Shown: piece by piece, positions 1 to 10,795 of the stretch
How the letters are laid out: the number at the start of each line of letters is the position of its first letter
Position numbering within the stretch: position 1 is the first letter of the stretch
NCBI GenBank assembly: GCA_025024175.1
Contig: QCXZ01000041.1
Span: 24,671,786 to 24,735,785, forward strand
DNA length: 64,000 nucleotides
Origin: Rhyzopertha dominica
Taxonomy: Eukaryota > Arthropoda > Insecta > Coleoptera > Bostrichidae
Direction: 5' to 3'
The notes under the pieces: model-generated
Databases searched by the model: none
Seen by the model: the letters and a program-made list of their open reading frames with translations, nothing else
What the model was told of the DNA's origin: nothing
Made by a program: the position numbers and the translations under genes

Positions 1-3000
1 TATAATGCAGTTTGTTGTGTATATCTTCTCAATATAAAATAAATCAAGAATAAAAACGATTTTGTATTCATATGAAATTGGGTAGAAAGGTACAAAATGG
101 CATTCCAAATAACTTGGAAAATAAAAGTACTTTATTGGTGGTAATTTTGAATTTTACTTATAAAGGACCCTGTATAATACCGAATCGGCTCTTTGGTCCA
201 TTATACCTTTTGTTACATCTATCCAGGTACACACTATCTACACCAAAACACAAACATAAACAATAAAAGCGTAAACATGTAAACATACCGACTTACTTTT
301 AAAAAGGAGCTAATTGAAGACAAAAGCTATAAATAATTATCACAAGATCTGTTCTAAGTAATGAAATATTAATTGTTAAACTTTCCTAGTCAAGGAAAAT
401 GCATTGCACAATCATTTTATTGAATCGCGGAATCATAAGTAAAAAATCAAAATTTGCGTGAATATAGTGCAAAATGTAGTGTTACAGTTAAAGTGTTGTC
501 ACGAATTACGTCACTTAACAGCTAAAAAATCCGAGATAACTAAAATCTAAAATTGCAAACCAAATAAACAACAGATCATTAACTAGTTTACTTAACACCT
601 ATATGGCTGGTATCAATGAAATCTACTTAATTTGTGGCTTTGTAATTTGCTGTAAGTTGGAAAATATTGAACGTGTAGAAAAACCGGAAATGAACTTTTG
701 ATGTACAGCGGATTTGATGACTTAATACACTTACACGATGTCAGATCAATAGTAGCATATGCCGTCTTTAATGATGATAACNACAGACTGAAATATTCTA
801 GCGATGAATTGTGCGCTATAAATTGTTTACGAGCTGAACTAACCCGACAGTAAATATACTAGCGGTGAATTGTTCGCGATGAATTCCAGGCGGTGAACTT
901 TCCGGACACCATTAGAATGGCAGGAAATTTCCGTTCAGAGGCTCTTTATCAGGGGAAAATAATCAGTTTTTATGGGTACAATATAATCGTAATATAAATA
1001 GTAGTGGTATATTATGACAAAATAAGTTTTTGTAATGGTTGTGTTAATCGAAGTATTTTAGTACTAAATAATCCGGCGAATCATTTTCTGTTGATCATAT
1101 TATAATACTACTTAGAAAATTAGGGAGGGTAGATTTTTTTAGTATTTGTACGAATTTGAAAAAGACAAAAGAAAAAGTTGGCCGAATTCCGATATGGGTT
1201 TACCAGAGTAACTGGTATTAATTAATAAAGGGCTGTCATTTCATTACATATTATCATCAACCTAACGACCGATTCGAAAGGTATACATAAACTGTAAACC
1301 ATCGACATGCTGTAGTTTTCATTTAGTTACCGGAATAGTTTCTGAGTTAAAAGATGACTACATTATATTGAAAATATGTCCAAAATAAAACATCTACAAA
1401 ACCCCGGATGTCTATTTGGACAGCAAGGTATTTCTTGAATTTATTTACATACACCTAGCTGAACAACACAGGTTTAGAAAACATCGTTTACACACTTCTC
1501 TAGTCTTTGCAAATATTATCTAAGTTTTCCCCATCAAAACATAGCTCTTTTATAGGTACCATTTTTAGACTCATGCTGCTGAATAGAAGTCTTTTTTTGT
1601 CTATAAAAATAGGCATGCCAATGTATAAGGAGCTGGCTTGCTTAGATATATGAACGGTAATATTGGTATTTTATATAATAAATTGAAGTTATAGAATTAC
1701 ATAAAAAATATATGGCAACTTCAATATATCGGTATAAATTGTATACTGGATGAAGAATATGCCGGTGCATTCAGGTTATAAAGTTATTAAAAATGGATTA
1801 TGATTAGGTAGTACGTTATTGAAGAATCACAAAAAATATTTGAAATGTGCCATTTCAGGCAATTTTGAGCTAAATAATTTTTATTACTTTCGATTACTGA
1901 TGAGCTTCACTAATTAAATACCACCAGCAAAGGCGAAAAATGTTTATTACAAACCGTTTTTACTTTGAATTGCCATTTATATATATTAGGTCTTATTTAA
2001 AACTCTATTTTTGCCTCTCTGTCATTAATTTTTCATTGGTACGTAAATCAAACAAATTGCCTATATCATTTTAATGATTAAATGTCAATAAGAGCATTAA
2101 ATAGCGGAGTGTTACTATAAAGGCTTTGCGCATTTTGGTGGCAGTTGATATACTACATCTGACGGAAATTTACGAAAAGGGGCAAGTGGAAGCAGACACC
2201 TGATAAATGCTCAAGCACCAGGTCATACCGGTTCCGTATCTTATCGGTTATAATATGTGCTAAGCGTGACTAGCTTTTTTGCAGGCGTTGCGGATGTACA
2301 CCAGCTATTTTGCACTATCTTTACAGGTTTGATCAGGTTCTAGTTAGTTACTACGGAAACATGCTAATTTTGTTACAATGCAATGCCTGGATAACGCTTA
2401 AGATGTGGGTGACGCTTGTGGTATACTGATGAAAACATGGTTGTAATTTAAGCAAACAAGGAGCAGCTTCTTTATATATTTTTCGATACCTCTAGGACAA
2501 AGTAAATCTACAGGAAGAAATTCGCACATGGTAATGTTATTTTACAGGGTAAATATTTGTTGATTAGGTAACTTTTCTAGATATCGGTATTTAGCCAAAT
2601 CGTGTAAGTATTTTGATAAATTGTTTCCTAGAGTTGCGACGTCGCAAATCTGGTGTTCTTCCAATATTGGCAACAAAAGCAGTATATGGCAAGTGACTAA
2701 TTTAACAATTAAAATACGTTGAAGAACGAAACTGAATCTTGGCAACCGGCGTGACATTTAGCCTACTGGTACTCATTATATTATCGAACGTACTGCAAAT
2801 TACAAAGTATTAACAGTATATTTTATACAAACAGTCAAAATATAATCTGTCTGATAAGTGTTTAGTACTCATCAGTATGTGATAATGATCAATTCTATAG
2901 CATTTTACATTTTGCAATTAACTAATTATTAACGAGAGCTTTTAAAATGCTATATAGTTGTACTGTAGGTACTTAAATAATAAATTAGTTCGGGTAAAAT

Positions 3001-4445
3001 AAATTGTACCGAGAGGGACACTTATGAAAGAGATGCGGAAGGTGTCAAAAAATATTCTTATGTTGCAAGAAAACTAGCTCCTGCGGATAAGGCAACAAGG
3101 AGACGTCAGCACGGTTCTAAAAGGCAGGGATCATGTAGAAGAAACCTTTTGCTTAAATTGTTTGACGACGGTTTAGCGTTTCACAAAGTAGTTGACGTGT
3201 TGAAGAAGCGCAGTTGGTTGTTCGGCAACATACCGATAGAATGGCACTTTTATAAATTTATATGGCTTGCCGTCTATGATTCGAAATCAGTGCGAGAAAA
3301 CCAGAGCTCTTTCCACGAGAAGACTGACTACTAAATTAACAAACGACAGACATTAAAGTCTGCAACACTTTATTTCTGGTAAATGCTAACAGCTAATATA
3401 TAAAGGTTAGCTTTGAGGTTCAAAAAAGTCAACAAATCTCTGAACCTCACTTCAACTCAACTCCACCATATAATGCTACTTTAGTCTGATACTTATCCGC
3501 ATCACCACATAATAATCGCGAATAATTAGCTAAAAACCTAGCCATATTTATGGGTTCACAAAACAAATTTTAGTTTACATGATGTGTGGTCGCCTTTCTC
3601 AGCAGTTTGCGTACCATGCGCTAGATGACGCACTCACCGCTACCACCTATTATCGATGGAATTGGTTTTAGAATTAACGCGCAAGTGATCGAAGCACGCG
3701 AAATCAATCTGATTTCAAACAACGTGAAGCAAGCGAACATACTTACATAAAGTCCTTTACAGTGTTTTAAAGTGACTATAGTGAAGTGTAGGTAGCGTCT
3801 TTATTAGTGGTTATAATTAATAAGTCTTGTGATAGTAGTTACAAATCCGCATTTTTCGAACCGGTACATGTGACAATGTTATACACCCATTACGTTTGCT
3901 TAGGGCAAAGGTGTTATTTTTTTCTGTTTAAAACTGTACATATTTTTCTGTTTCATTAAAAAAATAATTTGATACTAAACCGTATTCGTACTATGCGTTT
4001 CATTAATTTGCTCTTCAATTTAAAAAGAATATATTTTACTTCGATGTCATCTTTATTTTTAATGCCATCTGAACCAGGATATTTAGAATTACGGTTCTTA
4101 AGATAAGGCTAATAAAATTCAAATGCCTATCTCGACAGGCAAACGTTATAATGGACAAAATAAAGTATGTGAATAAGGAGTAAAACCAATATAATTACTA
4201 TAGTACCCTTTACGCCTCGTCATTTAACATACACCCTGTATCACTTCAGACACTAAAATACAGCCGTAGAATATTATGAGGCTTTTGAGCTAACATTTTT
4301 CTGTACATAAGAAGATTGTAAACGTTGGCCTTAGTAATATTTTGTTCTTAAGAATAACGCGAAATCACGCGCTGAAGGTTTTCGAAAATTCAGTAATCCA
4401 ATCCAGATTTCTTTTAAAACAGTTGTGTTGCACCCTCAATACCTA
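1..4445. other. Unassigned AT-rich DNA
   Basis: No gene or mobile element is recognised here. Open frames are short and scattered. The stretch 3000-3340 is somewhat less AT-rich and holds a 61-codon frame at 3149-3334 (plus), but it shows no motif I know and may be a decayed coding piece or chance. One N lies at 782. Confidence 0.5.
791..878. repeat. Imperfect tandem duplication, period about 61 bp
   Basis: A motif of about 26 bases (AAATATTCTAGCGATGAATT and onward) at 791 recurs with several changes at 852. Two copies only; no larger array is seen. Confidence 0.5.
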
Positions 4446-4825
4446 TACAGGGTTAGTAAAAAAATTGGAATAAACGGTTTATTTCTGTAAATATGAATTT
4501 GATAGTAAAATATTCTTAACGAGAGCTTTTTTGCTAATTATTTCTTAGCCTACGTTTTTTTGTTCTTGTTTGGCAACGCATTTTAATGGCAGAGTAACCC
4601 CTTTTGTTAAATTTTACTCTTCAAATAACCTGATGTTTATTTTTAGAGCTTCATTTTTGTGAAAAGCCGAAAAGCCGCCTTTTGAAATAAACGGCAAAAA
4701 CTTTATCAAGGCAGGTTCTGCAGGTATCTATACTGGTTTCTATTTATACATAAAAAGGTGACTCCAGTTTTTCCTATTTTTTTTGCTTGTTAGAAGTACA
4801 TTTCAAGAAGCAGTTTCATTTTAAT

Positions 4826-5349
4826 ATAAAACATGATGAAACTGAAAGAATTGAAATCCTAATGATGGATTGCTATGGAGATAGACATCGTTACCACCAA
4901 GATGTTATGTTAGCGATTTATTTAATAGCATTCATATGGAGAGAAATCTTATTGTTCAATCCACAGTGTCCAGGTTAGGTAGCATTACGGATAGCTCATC
5001 TCCTGCGCAACTTGTTTGGACAATAATATTAGTCATTTGTCGGTTGTTCCAATATTAAAAAAGGAACCAGTACAAACCCTACAAAATACACCTTATCCAT
5101 GAGCTAAATGAATATGATTTTATCGAGAATGCAGTTTTGTACGATGATGATGGACATGACCAATCACAGACAGACAATATTTTATTTTTTGACGAAGCCA
5201 ATTTCTGCCTCATTGGATTTGTAAACGGACATAACCGCCGCTACTGGTCTAATGAAAATTCTCACTGGATAATGGAGGAGACTGTTCCACACAACACATT
5301 ATATAGGTCGATACTTCATAAATGGAAATATAATCTACTGCGTGACTAT
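4826..5349 (+). pseudogene. Mariner-like transposase, N-terminal and central part
   Basis: Fragments of one transposase can be followed across frame breaks. ERIEILMMDCYGDRHR near 4840-4890 matches the N-terminal helix-turn-helix region of insect mariner-like transposases. IVQSTVSRL near 4950 is the second helix-turn-helix. PYKIHLIHELNEYDF near 5078-5125 precedes ILFFDEANFCLIGFVNGHNR (5176-5235), which carries the first catalytic aspartate in the family pattern FxDEAxFxxNGxVNRHN. RYWSNENSHW follows. The reading ends at LLRDYSV, where the LTR of the nested element begins at 5350. In-frame stops and shifts show it is dead. In the intact family this enzyme cuts and pastes the transposon at TA sites. 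Confidence 0.88.
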
Positions 5350-5767
5350 AGTGTTACAACTGCGGGCCCAAAAACTGTGGATTTCTGACTAACTTCCTTT
5401 TATTTAAAACACTATTAAATATACTAAGTTTAAACACAACTTGTTCAAAACACTACTATTTTAACACCACCAATTCACTAAACTACTATACTGTACATAC
5501 TTAGCACTTAAACACCTGCTTCACTAAGCCTTTCGCTCGCTTGATAATAGCTATTCAAGGCCACGCTCACTCCATAGAAAATTACAGAAGCCACACCTTT
5601 CAGACGCTATCGAAACTTTGCGAAGGTTCGATTGATAGAATTCTCTGGAGAGTATCGACATTTCCTGCCATCTGTCTGTAACTAGGATTACTTCTTGCAG
5701 TGTCCTACTATACCGCATCTACACGCGTGCAACTTCCGTCCACAGATGACACTGATTTCGCAACACT
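5350..5767 (-). repeat. LTR, 3' copy of gypsy element
   Basis: About 418 bp, ending in the short inverted repeat AGTGTT / AACACT. It aligns along its length with 6125-6504, including the shared block ATAGAATTCTCTGGAGAGTA. The differences and indels between the two LTRs show an old insertion. Confidence 0.85.
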
Positions 5768-5782
5768 AACCCCTCCTCAGAA

Positions 5783-6100
5783 CCGATCAGTCCCATTCCT
5801 CGGGATCTCCGTGGTACTCACTTAAACAGTTTAAATGTACGCCTTCATCCTTGATTTTGGGCTGCGCTGGATTTTGTAGACAAAGTCGTTAATCCTTTTC
5901 AATACTTTGTAGGGTCCTTCCCAGGATGGCGACAACGTAGGGAAAATGCCTTTCCTTCTTCGTGGGTTTCCTTCCTTAAACTGACCATCAGTGGCTGTTC
6001 CTTCATAGCGCGCTTTCACACGATTATTGGTGGTTCTCCATGTACCTCTTCCAAAGCCTTTCAAAAACTGTCCGTCCGGGTCACAAAAGATTCCAAAAAT
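5783..6100 (-). pseudogene. Gypsy integrase C-terminal (GPY/F) fragment
   Basis: The minus strand reads VKARYEGTATDGQF, then PRRRKGIFPTLSPSWEGPYK, then VLKRINDFVYKIQRSP. SWEGPYKV with the following NDxVYxIQ is the GPY/F module at the C-terminus of Ty3/gypsy integrases, which bind and insert the element's cDNA. A degraded tail, reading YHGDPE, runs to the polypurine tract next to the LTR, the normal order at the 3' end of pol. Everything upstream of the module has been deleted, so no enzyme could be made. Confidence 0.85.
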
Positions 6101-6124
6101 CCATAACCCCACGCCTGACACCAT

Positions 6125-6504
6125 TTGTTACAACTACGGGCTCGAAAACACTAATATCAAATACACTAAGTCTTAACACAACTAGTTCAAAACACTACTG
6201 TTTTAACACCAGCAATTCGCTAAACCACTGCACACATTTAGCACTAAAACACCTACCCACTGAGCCTTTCGCTCGCTTGATAATGGCTATTCGAGCACGC
6301 GCTCACTCCATCGGGCTATTTCTAGAAGCGACACCTTCCACACTATCAATACTTCGCGAAGGTTCGCTGATAGAATTCTCTGGAGAGTATGGACATTCCC
6401 TGCCATCTGTTTAGGATTGCCACTTGCAATGTTCTACTATATCGCATCTATGGTACATGCCTGCAATTTCCGTTCACAATTGGTGCTGGTTCCGCAGCAA
6501 TACT
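6125..6504 (-). repeat. LTR, 5' copy of gypsy element
   Basis: About 380 bp, a direct repeat of 5350-5767 with small deletions. It starts near TGTTACAACT (6126) and ends GCAATACT, matching the GCAACACT end of the other LTR. Confidence 0.85.
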
Positions 6505-6850
6505 GTACCTAACGTTGTACATTATTTATTTCCGGATGAATATCGAAGAGTAATACCAATCCGCAATGTCGGGTTTTATTTTAACACGACGATGATCCAT
6601 AACATTTTATAGATAAATGTTTGTCTGTATGTAGTTATTGCATGCCCTGCTAGATCGCCCGATTTAAATCCATTGATTTCTTTGCTCTGGGGTCATTTGA
6701 AACGTCAGTTGTAGGTACAAAGTAAATCCATCATATATGCAATCAGACACGAAATTTAAGAAATAAAGCCTAACTGGTTACAAAACTCTGTACGGGATTA
6801 CTGTGATAGAGGCGGTTATTACCAAGCGGCAGTAGTACTTCAGTTTAAAC
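6505..6850 (+). pseudogene. Mariner-like transposase, C-terminal part
   Basis: Reading resumes after the LTR with VPNVVHYLFPDEYRR (about 6506-6550), which follows naturally from LLRDY at 5340 once the LTR element is taken out. WPARSPDLNPL (as CPARSPDLNPL, about 6644-6675) contains the final catalytic aspartate motif of mariner-type DDD enzymes. LLWGHLKRQL and a tail reading NSVRDYCDRGGYYQ follow. Stops and shifts are present. It is the same gene as 4826-5349. Confidence 0.88.
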
Positions 6851-7175
6851 ATTTAGTTTTATGTAAATATTTATTTAAGTAAATAAAGTATTACGAGCGA
6901 TAGAAGTATCATCAAATGGATAAATAATACATCTGGCTGGAGTTACCACTTATGCGGAGCTCATAATTCAGAGAAAGACGGTGACGAGTTTAGCCCAGGC
7001 CACGGCACAGGGATGCTGCTGGCAACGAGGGCTAAACGGCATTTTTATTCGAGAATTAAGATAGGTACCACTGTTCATACAGTAAAGTTGTAAAACGGAA
7101 GATGGAAAATAAGTACCAATAAAACCTTCATAAGGTCAGTTTACTGTAAAGTTTTTACTTTTTAAACACCCTGTA

Positions 7176-7935
7176 CATCACCTCTAATGCACCAACCAAT
7201 ATTTTGTCCAGATATGTGAAGAATTCCTTTCGATATTCTCCAAGTCCCAATACAAACAAGAAGCTGTCAGGAAGGCAACATGGCGCATATGCGTGCGCCC
7301 CATTAAAAATATTTGTGGAATCCGTAGTCGGTGCTGTAACACAACACCACCATGTCCCGACAGGGCGGTTATTAAAACCACATGTTGAAGTCGCTGCGCT
7401 TTTTAGGCACGGCTTTCAGGCGAAGTCATCAGCAAAGAGACGCTGATTAACGGAGAACGTAATGTGTGTCCTCATTAACCCCCTTGCCGTCGACAAACCC
7501 TTTTTTAGATGATACACTGGTTTCACACTTCATTTGGCTGAGTACTTCGTTTATTATAGTGCACTAGCATATATGAAAATTGCGGAATCCTCTGGCTTAG
7601 TGTTTTTATGCCGGAGTTCGGGGTTGGTCTCCTCCCACACGGTCCAGCTGATCAGAGATCCTTTTTCTGTGATGAATTCCGGGTTTTAAACACGCCGTTA
7701 AAGTAAAAGCCATCCCCCTGCCGACACATTCTATTTGTCAACCTGTCAAGGATTACCTTTTAGAGCAACCAGTTTGGTGTTGTTATCTTTTATAGTATCT
7801 TCACTTCATTACTGATATATTTCGGCTGCCTAACATCCGGTAGGTATACTCAGTTCTTTGAAAACGACCTGATATCTGTTTAAAGACTTATATACTCAAT
7901 TATTTTATAAAAATGACATTGAATGCAAATAATAA
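7176..7935. other. Unassigned, moderately GC-richer tract
   Basis: The stretch 7200-7760 has more GC than its surroundings and some open frames on both strands (65 and 80 codons), but no motif I recognise. It could be another worn mobile element. Confidence 0.4.
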
Positions 7936-9258
7936 TGAAAGGCGGTATTTTCCAGATTCGCCAACTTTCGTTTCGCCAACTGTCAAATTTATACCTGTTT
8001 TAGTCCTATTTCGCCAACTCCAAGGGTAATCCCGTTTAAAGATGTTCCGTTTTGCCAACCACTGATTACGCTGGGGTCAAATTGGTTTCTAGTAATCTTT
8101 ACAAGTAGGTTTAAAAAGCAATTATTTTTGGTTGTTTACAAACAGGTACCTATATATATGCCCCTTCTACCAAAAAAAAAATGCAAAAAAAATACAAATT
8201 TTATAGCTCTTAGAGGTGTTTTCATTCTATTAGTAATACTAAGTCTAGGGTCGATATTTTTTAAATTTTGTTATTGATGTTAGGATGAGCCCGCTCTAGG
8301 TCACTCAACTTGATTGATTTTCCTTTGTACAACTTGTTTTAATTTTACAAAATAGGTACCACATATTGCCATATTAGGTATATATAAGAAATTATAAATT
8401 TATATAAACTAGCAGCATTCTTGTGTAGTATAAATGTATATTAACAATAAATAAAATAAATAAATGCTGCAAATATTTTTATACATTCTGGCACTATTGC
8501 TTAAAATTTAAACGTTCCAAATCAAAAATTGTATTTAAATTCAGTTTTAATTTATAAAGAATCTTTTATATTTTCTTCTAAAANAATAATTCTTATCTTT
8601 AGAACATTATTGCATTGCATTAGAAACACTCATTTATCTCAGTCATCGACCAAGCAAATGCGAAAAATATGGCGATTTTTCTTAATAAATAGCGTTTAAC
8701 AATTTATTATGATTGAACGTCCTCAATACCAAAATTTACATTGAATGTATTTTTTTGGTAGTTATGGATATGACAGATCATAAAATATTATATAATATAT
8801 AAAAAAACCTATTACAATTTATAAAAAATTATCGGTAATTTTTAATAATTATCAACACAAATTCAAGCATCACAAATCTGAGGTACTAACATTATGATAA
8901 TAGATTTATGAAAATAAAACCCAAAATCTTACCTAAGCACTTTTACGGGCGTTTATTAGACATATTTTTCAAAAGTGTACACACAACGCATATTTTTGTA
9001 TTCTGCGTAGGTAACTACATACATATTATTATACCCGTAATAAATCTGCAGGATTCCGTTGACAGCTGACTAAAAAATTATTCGTCGTTTTTTCAACATT
9101 AACAGGATAATCATCGTTGTTAGATTTGGGTGAATAGATTGAATTGTAAAATTTTGATAAAAATTGTGTTTCGCGCGCTATTTAACCCTGTTTTTACATG
9201 TTTTGAGCAAAAATATAATTAAAATGCATGTCTATGATGTGCTGTCTACACCTCAACC

Positions 9259-9307
9259 AACTGCAGATAGTACTATTTCGCTGTCATTACAGCTCATCAG
9301 TGCAGTT
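9259..9307 (-). ncRNA. Type I hammerhead ribozyme, apparently intact (copy A)
   Basis: The minus strand gives, in order: stem I strand AACTGCA; core CTGATGA; stem II GCTGT, loop AATG, ACAGC; core GAA; stem III ATAGTACTAT; cleavage base C; stem I strand TGCAGTT. Stem I pairs over 7 bp, stem II over 5 bp, and every conserved core base is present. Predicted self-cleavage is after the ATC triplet, between 9266 and 9265 on the minus strand. Stem III is a perfect palindrome with almost no loop, a form that in known animal hammerheads favours cleavage as a dimer. Flanking DNA extends stem I to about 35 bp (9228-9338). Confidence 0.9.
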
Positions 9308-9598
9308 TAGGTCTAGTGTAGACAACACGGCATAGAACTGGTTTTGCTTATATACCAAAGCAATGGTATGATGAAAGTAAGAATTTAGGATGGCAATGCC
9401 ATCTGTCAGCATTACACTGACATGATGACAAAGCCACCTAGCTGCCTTAACGGGAACTACTTCCTAAAGCAAGTGACCTGTAGCCTGACAAATTGGCATG
9501 CAACTGCATACTTCAATTTGACAGCAGGCCCCCACGGCACTTATGCTTTGGTATATAAGCAAAACCAGTTCTATGCCGTGTTGTCTACACTAGACCTA

Positions 9599-9647
9599 AA
9601 CTGCACCGATGAGCTATAATGACAGCGAAATAGTACTATCTGCAGTT
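9599..9647 (+). ncRNA. Hammerhead ribozyme, core mutated (copy B)
   Basis: This is the same 49-nt arrangement as copy A on the opposite strand. The core reads CCGATGA (position 4 changed from T to C at 9607), and one stem II pair is broken (GCTAT opposite ACAGC). GAAA, the palindromic stem III ATAGTACTAT, the ATC cleavage triplet and the 7-bp stem I are kept. It is predicted to be inactive or weak because of the core change. Confidence 0.85.
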
Positions 9648-10795
9648 GGTTGAGGTGTAGACAGCACAGCATAGACATGCATTTTAATGTATGTTGGTTC
9701 TTGCCCGTCAGCAAAAGTGCCATGGGGGCCTGCTGTCAAATTGAAGTATGCAGTTGCATGCCAATTTGTCAGGCTACAGGTCACTTCCTTTAGGAAGTAG
9801 TTCCCGTTAAGGCAGCTAGGTGGCTTTGTCATCATGTCAGTGTAATGCTGACAGATGGCATTGCCATCCTAGATTCTTACTTTCAAAAATATAATTGTCT
9901 GAAAAGTAAAAGCAAAAATGTTATAATTTTCTAGTACAATTCATAATATTTTTCAACATATTTTGGGGTGATATTCTATGTCACTCAATACTTATGTGTC
10001 ATCTGGCAATACGAAAAAAAGTAGGAACAAAATTAAATTTAAAAATTCAGCCAATTTATGTCAAGTGATTGCTATAATTATACTCATACAAACAAAAAAA
10101 CAACCCAAAAGTGTTGTTTTTCTAAATGCTTGTTACCTTTAAACGTCATTACTAAAGAAAAAGGAGAAACTTAGGCCGCGAAATAAGTTATTAGAGAGAA
10201 AATCTGTGACTTCAAACGTCAAATTTACTCCTATTCGTGTAAATAAGCAAAGTAGTTTGTCGTCAACTTTTTTGTCCTCAACATGAAAAACTACTGTTTT
10301 CCTTGATCCGCAACGCGACTTTAGGGTGGTGAATATACTTTGGTTCTAAGAANCAATCTTATTACNTATTCTATACAATAACTAAATAAGTTTAAATATC
10401 TNTATTGTCGCNCAGTTGGCGAAACNCAACTCATCCGGGCTACCTGCCGAATGCAGTTTGCAAAACGGGAAAGTTGGCGAATCGGCACTAAATTATGAAA
10501 GGCTCCTCACTTATAGCAGAAACCTAGATATTGGAAAATCGATGTTTATAATATTCTATGTGCGGTTTATTTTAATTCTTCTGTTTTATGTGCCTGTTTA
10601 CTGTTGAATCTATACTAAGCATCAAGCATTCATGGGTGACGTTTAGTCAATATCAAGGAGGGAAAAAGCAAAGATGAGTTTCAGTTAAGATTTCCACGAA
10701 CTTTAGTATAATAATGGCCATTGATAATTATTACGTTTTGACTCAGGTAATACTTTAACAATTCTTTTTTGGCGTAGCGCTTAAAAGATTTAGTC

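Larger units (their letters stand above)
5350..6504 (-). mobile_element. Internally deleted Ty3/gypsy LTR retrotransposon
   Basis: Two direct LTRs (5350-5767 and 6125-6504) flank only about 357 bp of internal DNA, which holds the end of pol on the minus strand. Read on the minus strand, the 5' LTR is the right-hand one. Just inside it is TGGTGTCAGG (6114-6123), a typical primer-binding region of insect gypsy elements. A purine run GAGGAGGGG just before the 3' LTR (complement of 5770-5778) is the polypurine tract. Most of gag and pol is missing, so it is a deletion derivative. It sits inside a mariner-like transposase gene. No clear target duplication survives. Confidence 0.85.
4446..7175 (+). 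mobile_element. Mariner-like DNA transposon relic, interrupted
   Basis: The element encodes a decayed Tc1/mariner-superfamily transposase in two parts, 4826-5349 and 6505-6850, with an LTR retrotransposon lodged between them. Possible outer ends are TACAGGGTT at 4446 and its inverted partner ACACCCTGTA ending at 7175, both next to TA, the usual target of this superfamily. The inverted match is good only over the first 8-10 bases, so the exact ends are uncertain. The transposase part is certain; the boundaries are inferred. Confidence 0.7.
9221..9883. mobile_element. Foldback mobile element with two divergent hammerhead ribozymes (retrozyme-like)
   Basis: This 663-bp element is bounded by a perfect 13-bp direct repeat CAAAAATATAATT (9208-9220 and 9884-9896), which reads as a target-site duplication. 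Its right half (9542-9883) is a unit of about 341 nt carrying a hammerhead on the plus strand. Its left half is the same unit inverted and circularly permuted, with a hammerhead on the minus strand and the unit's tail joined to its head (near 9363-9390). It encodes no protein. Other copies in the window start at the same end, AAAATGCATGTC. The architecture matches what is known of retrozymes, small non-autonomous retroelements with type I hammerheads; the inverted double structure is less expected. Confidence 0.8.
7936..10503. mobile_element. Possible inverted-repeat element enclosing the ribozyme foldback
   Basis: The block TGAAAGG...GATTCGCCAACTTTCG (7936-7970) recurs inverted at 10466-10503, and GATTCGCCAACTTTC is identical in both. 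The left end also repeats TTCGCCAAC several times (7958, 7973, 8012, with a variant near 8053). This could be the terminal repeat of a 2.5-kb DNA element with no surviving gene. The inverted match is short and the right side contains N bases, so the call is tentative. Confidence 0.35.

Noticed and set aside
1895..1915. CTGATGAG on the plus strand
   Set aside because: No GAAA or paired stem II follows within hammerhead distance.
2855..2885. CTGATGAG on the minus strand
   Set aside because: Stem II does not pair and GAAA is missing.
9422..9835. 65- and 73-codon frames starting with the same 16 residues on opposite strands
   Set aside because: They are the two inverted arms of the ribozyme element read in one frame each, not genes.
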